Below, piece after piece: positions 1-13,720 of a stretch of 64,000 bases of DNA. The notes below the pieces were generated by a model. It worked only from the letters and a program-made list of their open reading frames with translations. It ran no database searches and was not told the DNA's origin. The DNA comes from Garcia nutans (taxonomy: Eukaryota > Streptophyta > Magnoliopsida > Malpighiales > Euphorbiaceae). Each line of letters begins with the position of its first letter. Positions within the stretch are counted from its first letter, which is position 1. The DNA lies in contig CANTUV010000022.1 in assembly GCA_947685225.1 (NCBI GenBank), forward strand, positions 10,520,501 to 10,584,500, read 5' to 3'. The position numbers and the translations under genes are program-made.

Positions 1-767
1 TTGTAACCAGGCCTTTGGGTTATATTAAATGAGAATATGATCTAATTTAAATGAACCTTGCTTTTAGGTTTATTGATTAGGGCAGGGTCTCTCTAGTTTT
101 TATTGCAATTGATTAATTAAATTCTACTGCTTTTGTTAGGATTGTTGATCGATTATGGGCTTTTCTTAGCGCTTGTCTTGTTTAGCCTATTAAGTTCGGA
201 GAGATTTTTCGGAGATGCTTTTTCAATGATTATAACCTGTCTGTTGTGTTAATTAAAAGAGTTTATTTTTATCGATGATCAATCAATATGAACTTCACAT
301 TGCGAATTGTCCTTGGCTGAATTCAACTCTCATTGATCAGGTTTTGATTATTAGTTTAGCTGTTTAATTTCGTTTACCATAATTAAATTGATAAATCCCC
401 GGTTTATTTTGCTTTTGATTTTTTCCAGTTTACTGTCAGGTCTGGTTGGCCTTGGGCAAGGCTAGTCCCTGGGGTTCGACCCTTCTCATCCTTTCTACAG
501 TTTTTGTTTTACAATTGAGCAGGAATTATTTTGGTGGTTTCGGCAACCATCAAAGTGAAGTGTAAATTATGATTCTAGCATCAATAAATGCTGCAATGAA
601 TGGATCACAAAAAGGATAATTTGACATGATACTGGAAATATAAGTTCATTTTAAAGCAAGTTGTAAAAAACACTGGATATCTCCAAATTAAAAAAATTCA
701 GTTTTTAACTATGGCCTTATAGACATGGGTACTGAAATATGGTCATTTCTGTTTCCATCTTGTACAG
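1..767. other. upstream/intronic sequence with possible retroelement remnant
   Basis: No coding exon is recognised here. It lies upstream of a splice acceptor (tgtacag ending at 767), so it is probably intron of the CDCA7-like gene whose earlier exons are outside the window. The stretch at about 430-560, with the motif tagtccctggggttcgaccc and a following cggcaaccatcaaag, resembles LTR or leader ends of plant retrotransposons. I could not assign a family. Confidence 0.3.
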
Positions 768-1745
768 ATATGGAGAGAATGTGATTGAAGTAAGTGAGAA
801 TCCAAATTGGATCTGCCCTGTTTGCCGTGGAATTTGCAACTGCAGTATTTGCCGGAAGGCAAAAGTCTGGCACCCACTGGCCCTCTTTACAGAAAGGTCA
901 ATACCATCAATCTTGCATGCAAGTATGTGCTGTGAAATTTTACTTTATAGACATTGTAAACGTATCTTGATCCTGTCCCTGCACTCACCTCTTCAGTTTC
1001 TCGGGTTAACTATAATCACCACAAGCTCTTGCTCCTTCCCCTAATGCTTTTCCATAGTTACAGGCTTGTATTAAGGACTAGACGAGTGGAAGAAGGGTGT
1101 TTTGAGAGAAGGGAGAGGGCATAACTAGTAAAAGACTTGCTTGCGTATGTGAGTTAGCATATGCAATAATTGTTCATAATGCTTTTGCACGTTTCGAGCA
1201 ATGCAGCTTTTGTTGATGGTATCCATATAACTAAAAGCCCTGTGCAGTTTTAATTGGCACGTTCCACAGGCTGATTTGGTTTTTACTAACGTTCAGCGGC
1301 TAACTTTGGTTTACTTTTTAGGTTACGAAGCTGGGCTTTAAGTCTGTAGCCCATTATCTATTTCAAACCCGACGCTCAAAAATTAGCCCAGAAGACTCTG
1401 AATCTGATTTTCAAATTTTGAATTCTGAATGGAGAGAACTAGCCCCTGCAGATAAAGGATCCCAACTTCTCACACACGAATCTCTATATGCAGATGTGCA
1501 CCAAGATGGAGAACCTGATCTTCAACTTGATTACAATGAAGTTGAATGGAAGAAGAGGAAGAAAAGCCAGTATACTGCTCTGGTGGTAGCAAGCATGTTG
1601 GCATCAATGATGGATGTGATGATATTAACGGTGACAACACTGTTGATAACAATAATAAGCAGAAAGAGAATATAGAAAATTTGGTTGGTGATAATGATAA
1701 TGAGTTGAAGGAAAGAGACAAGAAACATGAGTATGCAGGGATTTA
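768..1745 (+). pseudogene. CDCA7-like zinc-finger protein, 3' exons with frameshift
   Basis: Two exons of a gene with the zf-4CXXC_R1 (CDCA7-type) cysteine-rich domain. In other eukaryotes CDCA7 proteins are nuclear and partner the remodeler HELLS/DDM1. Exon 1 (768-895) encodes YGENVIEV, then a cysteine cluster (CPVCRGICNCSICRKAK), and ends at donor AAG/gtcaat. Exon 2 starts after tttttag at 1322 and reads TKLGFKSVAHYLFQTRRSK, the typical end of the domain, followed by an acidic tail. Between KAK and the expected APTGPLYRKV the frame shifts by one nucleotide, near 866-870. Two tail frames are open: one stops at 1675, the other (Asp/Asn-rich) at 1746. The 5' exons lie outside the window. A decayed gene or a sequencing or assembly error are both possible. 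Confidence 0.75.
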
Positions 1746-2557
1746 ATGAATCAAACTTGCGGATTTGCGGGTGTAATCCTTGCCAAGCTGGAAGAATGAC
1801 ACTTGCTCTTTTTGTTCATCTACAAGAACTCTATTTCTATCTAGTTGTATGCGAATGGGAAAATACATGAATTTTTGTAAACATTCACTTTTTGGCAAGT
1901 GATTCCAGTTTCTTGAAGTCTTCATTGACAGTATTAACAAATTTCCTTTTTGTTGGTTTGGTATGTTGCAAGATCATTTTTGTATCTTTCTAGGAGAATA
2001 ATTTGAGATGGTGCCCGCAAACTCTAATATGATTATGCAGTACATGGTAGTGCTAGATCGTAGAGGTACTTGATAGTTGAATTTACGTTGTCATGTCCCC
2101 AGAAGATTATGATTATGAATTCATTAATCTCAGTGGGATCTGATGTGAAAAAAAAAATGCACCAGGTTTCGTGTGAAAATAATGGACATATAGTATAGAA
2201 ATTGAAACCGAAATGGTTCTGGACAACGCAGCTAACAGATATCAGTAACTTTCTCAGATTCTGCAATATCCTTAAAACCATTCTGAACATATATTGGGTA
2301 GTATAATAGTGAATGGGCATTTTTTGTCAAAGCCAAAGCTGCGAAAGATCGGGTTACAAAGAGAAAAATGTCATTTTCTGATATTGGAGAAACTCCAAAT
2401 AAAGAAAAGTTTCAATCCAATTGCAAAAGCAAGGCAAAACTGCAAGTTGCTTTCTTATGCAAAATTTGTATATTGACTTATATAAAGATGATTAATTGTA
2501 GCATCAAATAACAAGACAACACAACAGGTTTTAGCTTGAGAAAGAAGGAAAAATATC
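1746..2557. other. intergenic region between two convergent genes
   Basis: No gene is recognised. It should hold the 3' UTRs of the CDCA7-like gene (+) and the Expp1-like gene (-). The short open frames here are not conserved-looking. Confidence 0.5.
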
Positions 2558-3710
2558 TTAGACCTGTCCAGTTAATTGGTTAACAGTGTCGCGAAGATCC
2601 GAATATAGGCCATAGAGAGAGTATTGCCGGAGATTAGACACCTCGAACCACGAATTAAGAGATTCAAGATTCTTATCAGTACCTGAGAATGTTAATTGTA
2701 TCCCCAAGTTGCAGTCAATCGAGCCACCATTAACTGTACACTTGGAGGCTCGAATTGCACAGTCATTGCCATTCAGGCAAACAAAATCATTTGAGCAATA
2801 TTTGCAGCCAAAACTCTTCCACAACAAATTCTGTAAGGTACCCTCCTGGAATTCCAGAACCTTTGACACAATCAGTATATGAATGTCAGCAATGCCGTTT
2901 TAGAAAAATAAGCAGAAAGAGAAGCAACAACCATAACTTTGTTTAATTTCTTTACCAGAGTGAAACTAGTAATGATCATATTATTATCAGCAATCATAAT
3001 TGGGAGTGATCTAGCTGCATACTTTCTTCCAGCAAATGCTACCATATAACCACCGGACTTTGCCTGAAAAATTCATGCGTGGAAAACTAATGCAAATTGC
3101 TGAAATTAATCGTAAAGCCTGTTAATAACTATTTCCATTTGAGTTTCTCATTTTCCTTCTTGTTTTCTTGGTTGTTTCTGCTCCTTTATTATGTTCAAAT
3201 CTATATATTAGAAATATAATTGACAGATTTCCAGTAAATAATTTCCATAATCATTCTCTAATCACACAATTAGGTTCTATAGAGCACATATTCATATATA
3301 AAATTAACTTGATGGATTCATTTATAAGATTAATAATATAGTTTTTATCAGAAACTAATTAACAGGAGAGAAATTAAAAAAAAAAATCACATTTCGCATA
3401 CCAGATCTGTGACAGTGGTATTGATGGTGAGCAAAGAAATTTCGTCAACTTGTGGCCTAAAGACAGCAAGTTGTGCCATTTTAGCAGAAAGAGCAAGACG
3501 AACATCACAAGGAGAAAGTTGTACTTGATCGAAAAAGAATGATTCTTTGCTAGAAAATGCAATTCCAAATGTAAATCCATCTGATTTTTGCACTTTTGCA
3601 TCTGAACATGGGCTAAACACATCGTTGGTATTGTCTTCATTAGCAACAACAATCATCCCCCCGGCTACCACCGCCACTGCCACCACCATCTCCGCCGCTG
3701 CAACCATCAT
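2558..3710 (-). CDS. Expp1-like conserved secreted plant protein, three exons
   Basis: Spliced - strand gene with exons at 3710-3402, 3063-2956 and 2860-2558. All introns have GT donors and AG acceptors, and the joined frame is open for 239 residues. The start was chosen at the first of two adjacent ATGs (MMVAAAEM), which opens a hydrophobic alanine/valine-rich signal peptide of about 20 residues; an in-frame ATG nine codons upstream is possible. The mature part begins NEDNTNDVFSPCSDAKVQ and holds paired cysteines (CKYC, CLNGNDC, KCTVNGG), ending in NLRQYSLYGLYSDLRD. I recognise this as the plant-specific family often labelled Expp1 protein. Its biochemical role is unknown to me. Secretion is inferred from the signal peptide and cysteines. 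It is the only apparently intact host gene in the window. Confidence 0.75.
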
Positions 3711-5900
3711 TTGTTTCCATATATCAGGTTTCAACATGTTCTTTAATTATAACCTGCATGACAAAATTGAAAATTTTTTACCAATCAATTTAACCAAAAA
3801 AAAAAAGAAAAATTCAACAAATAAAAAAATTTATAATTAAATAAAATTAAAGAAACCCAATTCTAATTGAATATTCAAAGAATTAGAACGAATAAATAAT
3901 TTTAAAAAGAAACTTACCATAAACGATTTAATTGAATGGTTTTTTCAGAAGAGCAGTCTTCTTGATAATGTTGATGAGTTTGATTAAGTTGAAAATATGT
4001 ATTTTCTTGGTATGTTTTAGCTACTAAACATGGAAAGGAAATCTAATTAACAAATAAAACTATGAGATTGTTAGAATATGATTTGAAACACATTAAAAAA
4101 ATTAAAATTAAAAAAAAAGGTTGGTAAATGTGAAGTACTATTTCGGGGGTTTTTCTAATAACTGTTTCCTCGGAAACTGCTAAAGCGCGCGAGACGGTTA
4201 TGTGGACAACCGTATTATTTGGTGGATCTTGCCTTGTCTAATTAAACGTTATTGGCAGTTGGTTTTATTCTATTGGACCAATAATAATAATAATAATAAT
4301 AATTTATTTTTTTAGAAAATGAATTAAAATTACAGAAAAATTATTTTTAAGTTATAAGAGATAAAAAATTAAAAGTAAAAAAATTAAAAAAAGTGAGATA
4401 AAAAGAGTTAATATTAAAGTAATAGTAATATTATTTATTAGTAAAAATACTCTATTTTAATTTTTTGGTGAGAAAATTAGTAGCTTGTTTGAAAAATAAA
4501 AATTGTTAAGATACTTGATTAAAAATAATTTTTTTGTTTTTAAATACTTGTTGATAAAAGAATAAAATCTAGAAATTGAAATAAGAAAATTAATAAAGTT
4601 AATAAACTAATAATATTATTTATTTTATGCTAAGAATAAAAATATTTTTTCATTTTAAATTGATAGATATATTTTTATTTTATATTTATTTTATATTTTA
4701 GTATACTTAATCAATATATTAAATTTTTATTATATTTGTATTTAATGTATTATTTATTAAAAGTATTTAATAAATATATTTTATATTAAAATAAAAATAT
4801 TTTTTAAGAAAAAATAAAAATATTAAATATAATTACGAATACCGTATTTAATTATAAATCGAAGGACTAAACAATAATTCATTCTAATCATTATTGCTAG
4901 TATTAGTTTTTTTTTTTTTTTTTTAGTATTGGTTGGACCATTCATTTATTGATTTCTAGGACAGGTTCTCCGTCCACCCCGAATAGACACGTGTCATAAA
5001 AGAATCTCCGTCTACGAGAAAGAATCTTCAGAGTTGAGTAGTGGGTCACTTCTCCGTGTTTGCTTGGGCTTCTCGACTCGCGTAACTATAGCTACAGTTT
5101 AATTAATTAAAATTATCTATTTAAAATTATCGATTTTAGTTTATAATTTTTATAAATTTTAATTTTAATCGATAAAAATTAATTTAATTAATATTTAAGC
5201 CCTTAAAAATTAATTTAATTTTAATTTTAATTTTAAATTGAACTACTGATTTAAATTAATTTTTTTAAAAAATTATATTTAAAAGAAAATATTATTATTA
5301 ATACATAATAATATTTTTTTATAAAATTAAACACCACTTATAAAATTAATAATATTATTTAAATAAAATCAAATAATATTATTTATAAATATTTAATATT
5401 ATAATTAAAGTATAAAGAAAAAATTAAAAAATATTTAAACATAATTACTAAAAATTAATTAACTACATAAATTATAATTATAAATATTTAATATTACATT
5501 TGAAATATTCAATAAATATAAATAATTAAAATATTAAAAAACTACATAAAAAAAGTTCAAACTTAATTAAAAAATTACATAATTAAAAAAATATTAAAAT
5601 TACATAATTTAAAAACTATTCAATATTAAAATTTATAATTAAAAAAAAGGCTTGAACGTAATTACAAAGAATTAAATTATTTACGTATCATCTTGGGGTT
5701 TAGAGAAATCAAAGCCAACATGTAGTTCTCTTACCTTAAATTTGATAGTGTCCCATTATTCACTTTTACCATTTCCGTTGTACTTCCGTCCGTTGCATCA
5801 TAATATAAACCTTTCATTATCATCATTATACTTTAAATTTTGTATATGCATTGATGCTTTGGACCAATCATTGATGCACATTTGAGCTTACAATAAGTGG
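3711..5900. other. AT-rich intergenic region
   Basis: Holds the presumed promoter and 5' UTR of the Expp1-like gene, then AT-rich sequence without recognisable coding. An (AAT)n tract lies at 4280-4302. A few GC-richer lines (4,960-5,090) show no identifiable feature. The part after about 5,090 is probably the noncoding end of the hAT relic. Confidence 0.5.
4280..4302. repeat. (AAT)n microsatellite
   Basis: About seven and a half uninterrupted AAT units in the sequence. Confidence 0.9.
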
Positions 5901-7680
5901 GGTATTAGTCTTGATCGGCACTCATCCAACACACGACTTTCGATGCTAAATATTTGCTCCATCGCTGCTGTTGTGGTTCGAGAACTAAAAATTTTTCTAG
6001 CCATAATAGACAACACTGAGAATTTTTTTATATGTTGACTCCACCATTGCAAAATAGGAAACACTTAATCTCCAATAACACCATTAAATTCAAAGCTAGA
6101 TGATAAATATGCATCAAGTTTAATATTACTTAAGGTAGTAATTTTAGGTCTCTTATGTATTTCTATTAAAAATTTACCAGCTTTACTTACATTAGATGAT
6201 GAATCTATATCCTCATTTTGACACCTATATGATGCATGAATCATTGATGCATATATTGATTCATATTCTCTATATAAGTCCAAAATAATTCTTTTAACCT
6301 CATTAATTATTCCAATAATATTAACATCTTTTAAATCTAATAGAAGATAATAATTGCTTAAATAATCAGTTAAAATTTTAATTCACACACAATGATTCAA
6401 TACACAAGCAATAAGATTAAGAGCGGAAAAATCTTTAAAATAATTAACCCATTTATTCTTCATTGCAATGACAGTTTCTTTCAATTCAATATCATTTTTA
6501 TACTCATAAAAAATAATTGCAATATTCAAAGCTTCAAATACTACTAAATGAGATTTAGGATAATAAACACCAGACAAATATTCAGTAGCATCATTAAAAA
6601 CTTTTAAAAGATCAATTATTTTTTCACAACAATTTCATTGAGTATGATATAATGTAATAGGTGCAGAATTAAGTTTAAAAAATCTATATAATAATTCACG
6701 ATATGAAAATAAATCACAAAATAAATCATAAGTAGAATTTCAACGGATTAGAACATCTCGTTTGAATCGTTTAGAAGACATACCATATTACTTATAAAAT
6801 CTACCCAAACTTTTATATAATTGAGGATGTGACCATAAATAATTTAATATAGTTTTAATTGGTTCATACAAAAAATTTAAAGTTCTCAAACCACTTTGAA
6901 CACATAAATTTATAACATGACATATGCATCTGAACATGAAAAAATTTACCTCCTAAATTCGGGCTACAAATTTATTCCAAATCATTAATAGAAACGGTAT
7001 TTGTAGAAACATCATCAAAAGAAATTGAAAAAAATTCTTTGAACTAAATTATATTCTTTCAAATTATTTTTTATTATTTTATATATATTATCGGCAATAT
7101 GTCTATCATCAAAAAGTCGAAATGCAAGCAATCTTTTTTATAAATTTTATTGGTCATCAACCCAATGACATGTAACACCCATATATAAATGTGTTTGCCA
7201 ATGACCACTCTAAATATCACTACAAATTGAAAGACAAAAATGACAATTTGCAAATAATATGTATAAATCTTTCTTTTTCTTTTTAATAAAGCTTGCGCAA
7301 TGTTCATGATAAAGTTGAGCGAGGAACACGTTGAAATGCGGGATTCACAGATTTTTGAATAAAAATAGTAAATTATATTTATTCACAAAAATTAAAAGTT
7401 AATTCATCAACACAAACGTACATTGCCAATTCTTCTTTGACCACATTTTTGTCATAGTAAAAAATACCTTATTTTTTAGTAGGAGCAGATGATGAGTCCG
7501 ATTGTACAAAATTCAATTGTATTTGAGTATTATCCATACCCGCTTGAATATGATATTTTTTGTGAAGATGTCTCCATAATGTTTCATAACCTCTCCCGTC
7601 TACAAATTTAAATGAAGAAGAGCAATAATTGTAGTATGCTCTTTTTTGGCCTTTTGTATTTATCTATTTAAAAAAATATA
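5901..7680 (-). pseudogene. hAT transposase relic (RICESLEEPER type)
   Basis: Reading the - strand gives the pieces of a plant hAT transposase in the right order. At about 7680-7480 is a BED zinc-finger remnant (FKFVDGRGYETLWRHLHKKYH) whose first cysteine position reads tyrosine. At about 6,800-6,380 is the central part (RDVLIR, stop, NSTYDL; then SGVYYPKSHLVVFEALN). At about 6,030-5,901 is the C-terminal dimerisation domain (WWSQHIKKFSVLSIMARKIF, then MEQIFSIESRVLDE). The conserved tryptophan before NSTYDL has become a stop, and other stops and frameshifts break the frame. Flanking AT-rich DNA to about 8,720, including a gaaccggaatcggcggttt stretch, is probably the noncoding arm of the same element. 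It cannot make a transposase. Confidence 0.8.
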
Positions 7681-7854
7681 AAAGAAAAATATTAGATTTT
7701 GATTTTTTTATTTTACTAGATTGATTTTGATCAAATGTGTCTTGCATCTGGCAATCTACTTATTCTTCATCATCCAAAATATTAATATGTTATTGTGGAA
7801 TTTGCTCATCATCACTTATATTATCAAAATGACTTGAACTTGACATTTTAATAT

Positions 7855-8140
7855 AAATTAATAATAATAATAATTAATAATATTTTTTAACAATAATAAC
7901 AATAACAATTAATAATAATAATAACAACAAAATAATAATAATAATAATAATAATTAATAAACAATAAATATTACTAGCAATACTAATAAATAATAATAAT
8001 AACAAAATAATAATAATTAACAACAAACAATAAATATTACTAACAATAATAACAAATAATAATAAGAATAAATAATAAATAATAAATATTACTAATAATA
8101 ATAAATAACAGTAACAAATAATAATAATAAGAATTTAAGA
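7855..8140. repeat. degenerate AAT/AAC-rich tract
   Basis: Nearly continuous imperfect aat, aac and taa triplets, low complexity, immediately upstream (in - strand terms) of the hAT transposase relic. Confidence 0.85.
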
Positions 8141-10380
8141 GAGTAGAAATTAGAGAATTGAGAGTTGAAGAATTTAGAGTTAAATTAGATAATTAAAATT
8201 TAATGATTGAGAGAAATTGTGTAAAAAATAGAAAATAAATTAAAAAGATGATATATTTATAGATTTTTTAATTTTTTTATTTTCATAAAATACCCTTAAA
8301 ATTTTTATTTCTGTTAGTGGGATAAATTAATAAAATAAACATAAATTAAAAAATAAAAAAATAAAAAATAGTTGCCAACGACATATTGTGCCATTGACAA
8401 CAGGCACATTGCACATGGCAGTGTGCCTGCTGGCAGGTGGCCAGTAGGCACCTATCAGTGGCCACCTGCAGCACTGTACAACAAGCTTTTTGGCCTGTTG
8501 CACAGTTTTTTTCAATTTTTTTTTAATTTTTCAGTTTTGAACCGGAATCGGCGGTTTAATTTCGGTTTAAATATTTTGAAACCAGAATCAAAACCTTAAA
8601 AGAAGGTTCTGATTTTAATTTTAAATATTTAATTATGGTTTATAGTTCGGCTCATTGAACCAAATCAAAACTGTCGATCCAGTTCAACAGTTCAATAAAA
8701 TATTGACCATGGTTAGACTCATGGTCTAAATTCCCATAACTCGGCTTACCAGAAAAAAATTTCCCCAACTCATTCTCGATCCAGTTGAGTTATTCTATAT
8801 CACCGGAAGTACAGTGGTCGAGTTTTGTATCTAAATAATTTCACAATTGATGGCATTGTGTATGATTGGAGTTTAATTAATTTACGTATAATTATCATTT
8901 TGAGTCATTGTAGAGATTTGTATCAGGCTAACCACGAAACAACAAAATTGATTCTTAATCTAATATTCAAATATATATATATATATATATATTGAGATTT
9001 TAAAAAATATATATTTATATTAGATTGTGCCTCAATCTATATTACCATTAAATTTATTATTTTTAAGAAGTCCATTTTGAGATAGTAGAAATAAATATTT
9101 ATATTTTGTTATTTTCGATTCCCGCTTAATTGATTGTTTGTGAATTAATTTTAAAAAAAAAATTAAACAATAAATAGAATATTTTGTTTATCTAAAAAAA
9201 TATAAACATATCATATTATTGAATATTAATTCATTATTAACATGAATTTATTGTAAAAAAATTTTAATTTATACAAATAAAAATTGAGAAATCAAATATT
9301 TTTAACTATAATTAAAATTTTAGTTAAAAAATATTATTACTTCTTAAATAAGAATTTTATTAGTTATCTATTTATAGATTTTTGACAATTGTAAATTTTA
9401 AAAAGACAAATCAAATTATATATAATTTTAATTAGTTTTGTGAGAAAAAATACAAAAAAAAATAATTTTATTAACTAAAATTTGAACATTTACTTTTATG
9501 TTTAATCAAATAATCTTGTTATGATTATCTTAGCATTATTGATCAATTAATGTGATTAAAATAATGTTTAAAAAGTATAACTTAGCACATTAATGCATTT
9601 AAAAATAAAATGACATTTTTTTGTGTCCCTTATTTGAGATAAATGAATATTCATAAAGTTTTTAAAGTTTATTTGAATAAACAGTTATTTGAAATAATAG
9701 AATATTTAAATTTGATATCAATTCCTATTTTTTTTTATTTTACTTTTAAAGTTAAATATAAATTCAAAAGAAAAATAATTTAAATGAACAACTATCTAAT
9801 AGAAACAGAATTGTTCAATTAATCAACCTAGTACATTTCAATTTCCCCACTCCTCTTTTCCTCCTATTTTCTCTTATCCCCGCTAAGGTAGGATTGATAA
9901 TAATGAGCTGCCCTAATTCGATCCCAATGAGATGGATAATTTGTCCCTAAAAGCACTTCTGATGGAGATAAAAAAAAATGGGAGTCCAGTCCCATTTCTG
10001 CAGAGAAGTGGGACTAGACTTGGGATAGTCCCTCTAAAAAAAGGATCATCCCACTTTTTTTTTTAAAAAATAAAGAGCTGTCATTCATTCATTTTAAAAA
10101 ATATTATTTACTTAATATGAATTTTTAAAAAATAATAAAAATGAGATCCATTGAAGTGGAACTTGGTTCTCACCATTAGAGGATCAAGTCCTATTTTTTT
10201 TTTTTTAAATCTCATTTTATAACTTTATTTATTTATAAAAAATAAAGATGGAACTCATTTATGGGCTCCTTTTTTTATTATGAGCATTGAAGATGCTATA
10301 ATAAAATGAGGGTGAGACAATTACACTATCCCTCAAGTTGGATTATTGCAAGTAGCTTATTAGGTTTCACACCCAATTTA
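8141..10380. other. AT-rich region with GC-rich hAT arm and simple repeats
   Basis: No gene is recognised. 8,370-8,490 is an unusually GC-rich imperfect-palindrome patch (repeats of gcctgctggcaggtggccag type) that probably belongs to the hAT relic. An (AT)n tract lies near 8,968-8,990. At 9,990-10,035 there is an imperfect hairpin built on agtcccatttc and gtgggact, possibly part of a MITE. Confidence 0.45.
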
Positions 10381-11571
10381 GGGGTATATTGGATTAGAGT
10401 TTTATTGGATTTTAATTAACTTAAAAAATATAATGGTATTTAATTCATATTTATTTAAAATTTCATAAAATCTAACAGTATTCAATAATAATTTTTTAAA
10501 AGTCTATTAAAATCTAATGATATTCAAAAATCATTAAATTTTATAAATCTTTAGATTTCATTGACTTTTAGGATGTTAACTATAAATAAAAAGTCTTTCA
10601 TAAATTCAGTCTCCTTTCCAAAAATCTCGCCTCAGTGGAAAAACACACTACTAAAATTTATATCTTCTTCTTGTTCTTTTTTTTATTAGGTATGCGCTAT
10701 GATATCTTATTCTTTTATAGTGTATGAGCATGAAAGCAAATTTTTGCTTTATTATTTATTTATTTATTTTAACATAATAGATATAAATTCATAATGAGAT
10801 GGGGATAACTTTATTTTATTTTATTTTATTTTTGCGTAAGGGCTTGATTTCTAATGTAAGTTTTCTTTTCTTCTCCAATCTCCATTTCAGGCTTCCAGTG
10901 ACAAGCAGAGAAGTAAATAATCGTAAAAAAGAATCCAATATACAAAATTAGATAACGAAGTAGTATGGATAATATAGAAATACATCTATATAAATATATA
11001 AAAGTTAAAAGAAATGAGAACTCTTCTAAGATTGCAATGTCATTTATTTCTAAAAATACTAAAATATCATAATTTCTCAATTTCTTATTAATTTCTCAAT
11101 TTCACTTTCTCCCATCTTGATAAAAAAAAAACTTAAACCATTTAATTTGATACTTATTCAATATTTAATATTTTTAATTATTTTTTAATTAATTTTAATA
11201 ATTTATATACAATTTAAAATTTAATAATTAATTATATTTGTGACTTTCCATCTTCTATTAAATAATCACATATTAAAATAATTTTATAATATTAATTAAA
11301 TAAATTATATTTATGACTTTTAATTTTCTATAAATTAATTGCACATTAATATAATTAAATAATATTGATTAATTTATATATATATTTTTTAAAAATTTAA
11401 AAAGTTTTAAAAAGTATATGACTTTTGACCTTTATAATAAATTACATATAAATTAAATAATTTATTTATAATAATAATTAATTTATATATTTTTAGAAAT
11501 TTAAAAAAAAAGTAAAGAATAAAATATATAACTGTTAACATTCCTAATAAATTAATCATACATTGATGATG

Positions 11572-11574
11572 ATG

Positions 11575-11633
<59 letters not shown>
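11572..11633. repeat. (ATA)n microsatellite
   Basis: About 20 tandem ATA/ATG-type triplets, almost perfect. Confidence 0.95.
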
Positions 11634-11634
<1 letters not shown>

Positions 11635-13249
11635 GTTATATTAATAACACTTTCAATAAAAATCTAATACTCACATTTTTCTCCCTATTTGAAAAAGTTT
11701 ACTTATTTTTTTAATATTTTTTTTCATTTTTATAGAATTCATAATTTTTTATAGTAAAAATATATATCTATTTTTTGTTCTTGATTATTAAAAGTGTCAA
11801 GTTATGAAATAAAAAATTATATATGTTCATCAATATTATTTTAATGAAATTATCATAAAAATTGAGATAAATATTTTATTTTATATTTTTAAATATAATT
11901 TGTTGTTAATTCATTTAAAAATTATTTATATTTATTATATTTATTTGTATTTTGCTATTCTCATTACCACAAAATAGATAACTAAGAGACCGAAAAATAG
12001 AAGATTCATAACTGCTACGTAAGCGGATAAAAAGAATATAAATTTTAAATTTTATAACTTATCATTTAAAAATTAGAATTTAAAAAGTCAAGGATTTAAA
12101 AAGATAACATTAGAATTTAAAAAATTATAAATTTAAAAATACAATAAATAACTAAATATTATTTATTATTAATTAAAAATATTATATAGTATTATTATAT
12201 TATTGAATTCGAATAAATCTGATTGGATCATAGATCAATTATTAATATGAATCGATATATAATCCAGTTATAAAAACAATACTCTTAGTAAAAGATTATT
12301 CCACTAAACAATGACAAGTCATTTATTAAAAATAAATACATAATAAAATTTTTAGAAAAATTATATGTACATCAGTAGTTAGTTTAAAATAAATAAAAAT
12401 ATTAATTTTTTTTATGGTAGCAATGATTTATTATATTTTTGTTAAAGCAGTACATGCAATTTTTTTAAGTGAGGCAAATGGTATATATATATATATGGAT
12501 AAGTGGTAGAAGTTAATTTAACATAATTTATTAATGTTATTAGAATTTCTACATATATTATGTGATATTAAGTAGTTATCTCTTTCGTAATTTAATTTAT
12601 TATATTTAATATGTAATGAGTTTATTATGAAATATATAGTAGAAAGATTTTATTTTTATTTTTTTATTATTTGTTAATATATACATTTAATATTTTCAGT
12701 TTATTAATTTAATTTATTGACTATTGTAATAAAAATATCAATATAAATTAATTATGCTCATGATTAAGTAAAAAATTATATCCGCATATGACGCGGACTA
12801 ATGACTAATTATATATATATCATATCAAATCTTAATAGGCTTGCGTAGGCCTTGCCAACTCAAATTGTGACCTAAAATCCTTTTCCGCTATCAACCTAGT
12901 TGACTTGTTCCTCACCTGCAAATTTAAAAACTAAGCCCCACAAAATAATCATTCATAATAACAAACAATAAGATGAGAAATTTTTCCATGTTATAATATA
13001 TAAACTAATATATATATATATATATATATACCTTTAAAAGTGGAAACCCATGAAGTTAATTTACCAAGTGAAGCTTCACACCGATCCATTTGCAATCTCT
13101 TCACTACCCACTTCTTCAGTAGATTGGGTTAATCTCCCATGTTTCTAATATACATGAAGATTTTTTTTAAGAATCTAAGTCTCAAAATCAGAAGTCTCCA
13201 AAAGAGAATGTTTGATAAAATATATTATAACTTTATTAAAATATTAATT

Positions 13250-13720
13250 GGATTAATTACACTCACCATCCTTAATCTTTTGCACTTTATCCCATTAAAA
13301 TCTCTAAACATTATTTTATAAAAATAAAATCCTCAAAATTTTTATTTTGTCCTAATAAAATTCCTAAAATTATTTTTTGACAAATAAAGTGTGATGTGAT
13401 AGCCATTTGTCACTACGTAACAAAAAAGAATTCAATTCTACCTTTATTTTCACACTTGTATGTAGAAAATTAAGGATAAAATAGATAATTTTAGATCTGC
13501 AAAAATTATAATTTTAGGTCTATTGAAAAACTATAGATGGAGAATAAGATAAAATTAAATTTCTTTTTTACTATATGACAACACGTAGCTGCCACATCAT
13601 ACTCTATTTACTAAGAAATGATGCGAATGATTTTATTAGGATGAAATTAAAAATTTGAGAATTTTATTTTTATAAAATGAAATTTAAAGATTTTATTGGG
13701 ATGATCGGTGTAATTAACTC
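13250..13720. mobile_element. Mutator-like MITE with long terminal inverted repeats
   Basis: The left arm begins ggattaattacactcaccat and the right arm, reverse-complemented, begins gagttaattacaccgatcat. The arms pair for about 200 bases each, so the 471-bp element is almost one imperfect fold-back. It is flanked by a 10-bp direct repeat, aatattaatt (13240-13249) and aatgttaatt (13721-13730), with one mismatch. A 9-10-bp duplication with long TIRs is the Mutator pattern. No coding sequence. Confidence 0.75.

Noticed and set aside
430..500. tRNA gene suggested by a ggttcgaccc B-box-like motif
   Set aside because: No A box at the right distance and no acceptor stem or cloverleaf could be folded; it fits a retroelement leader better.
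3547..3840. 97-codon + strand frame
   Set aside because: Antisense shadow of exon 1 of the Expp1-like gene.
7855..8140. CRISPR-like or regularly spaced repeat
   Set aside because: Only degenerate trinucleotide repeats without unique spacers, and the DNA is nuclear plant sequence.
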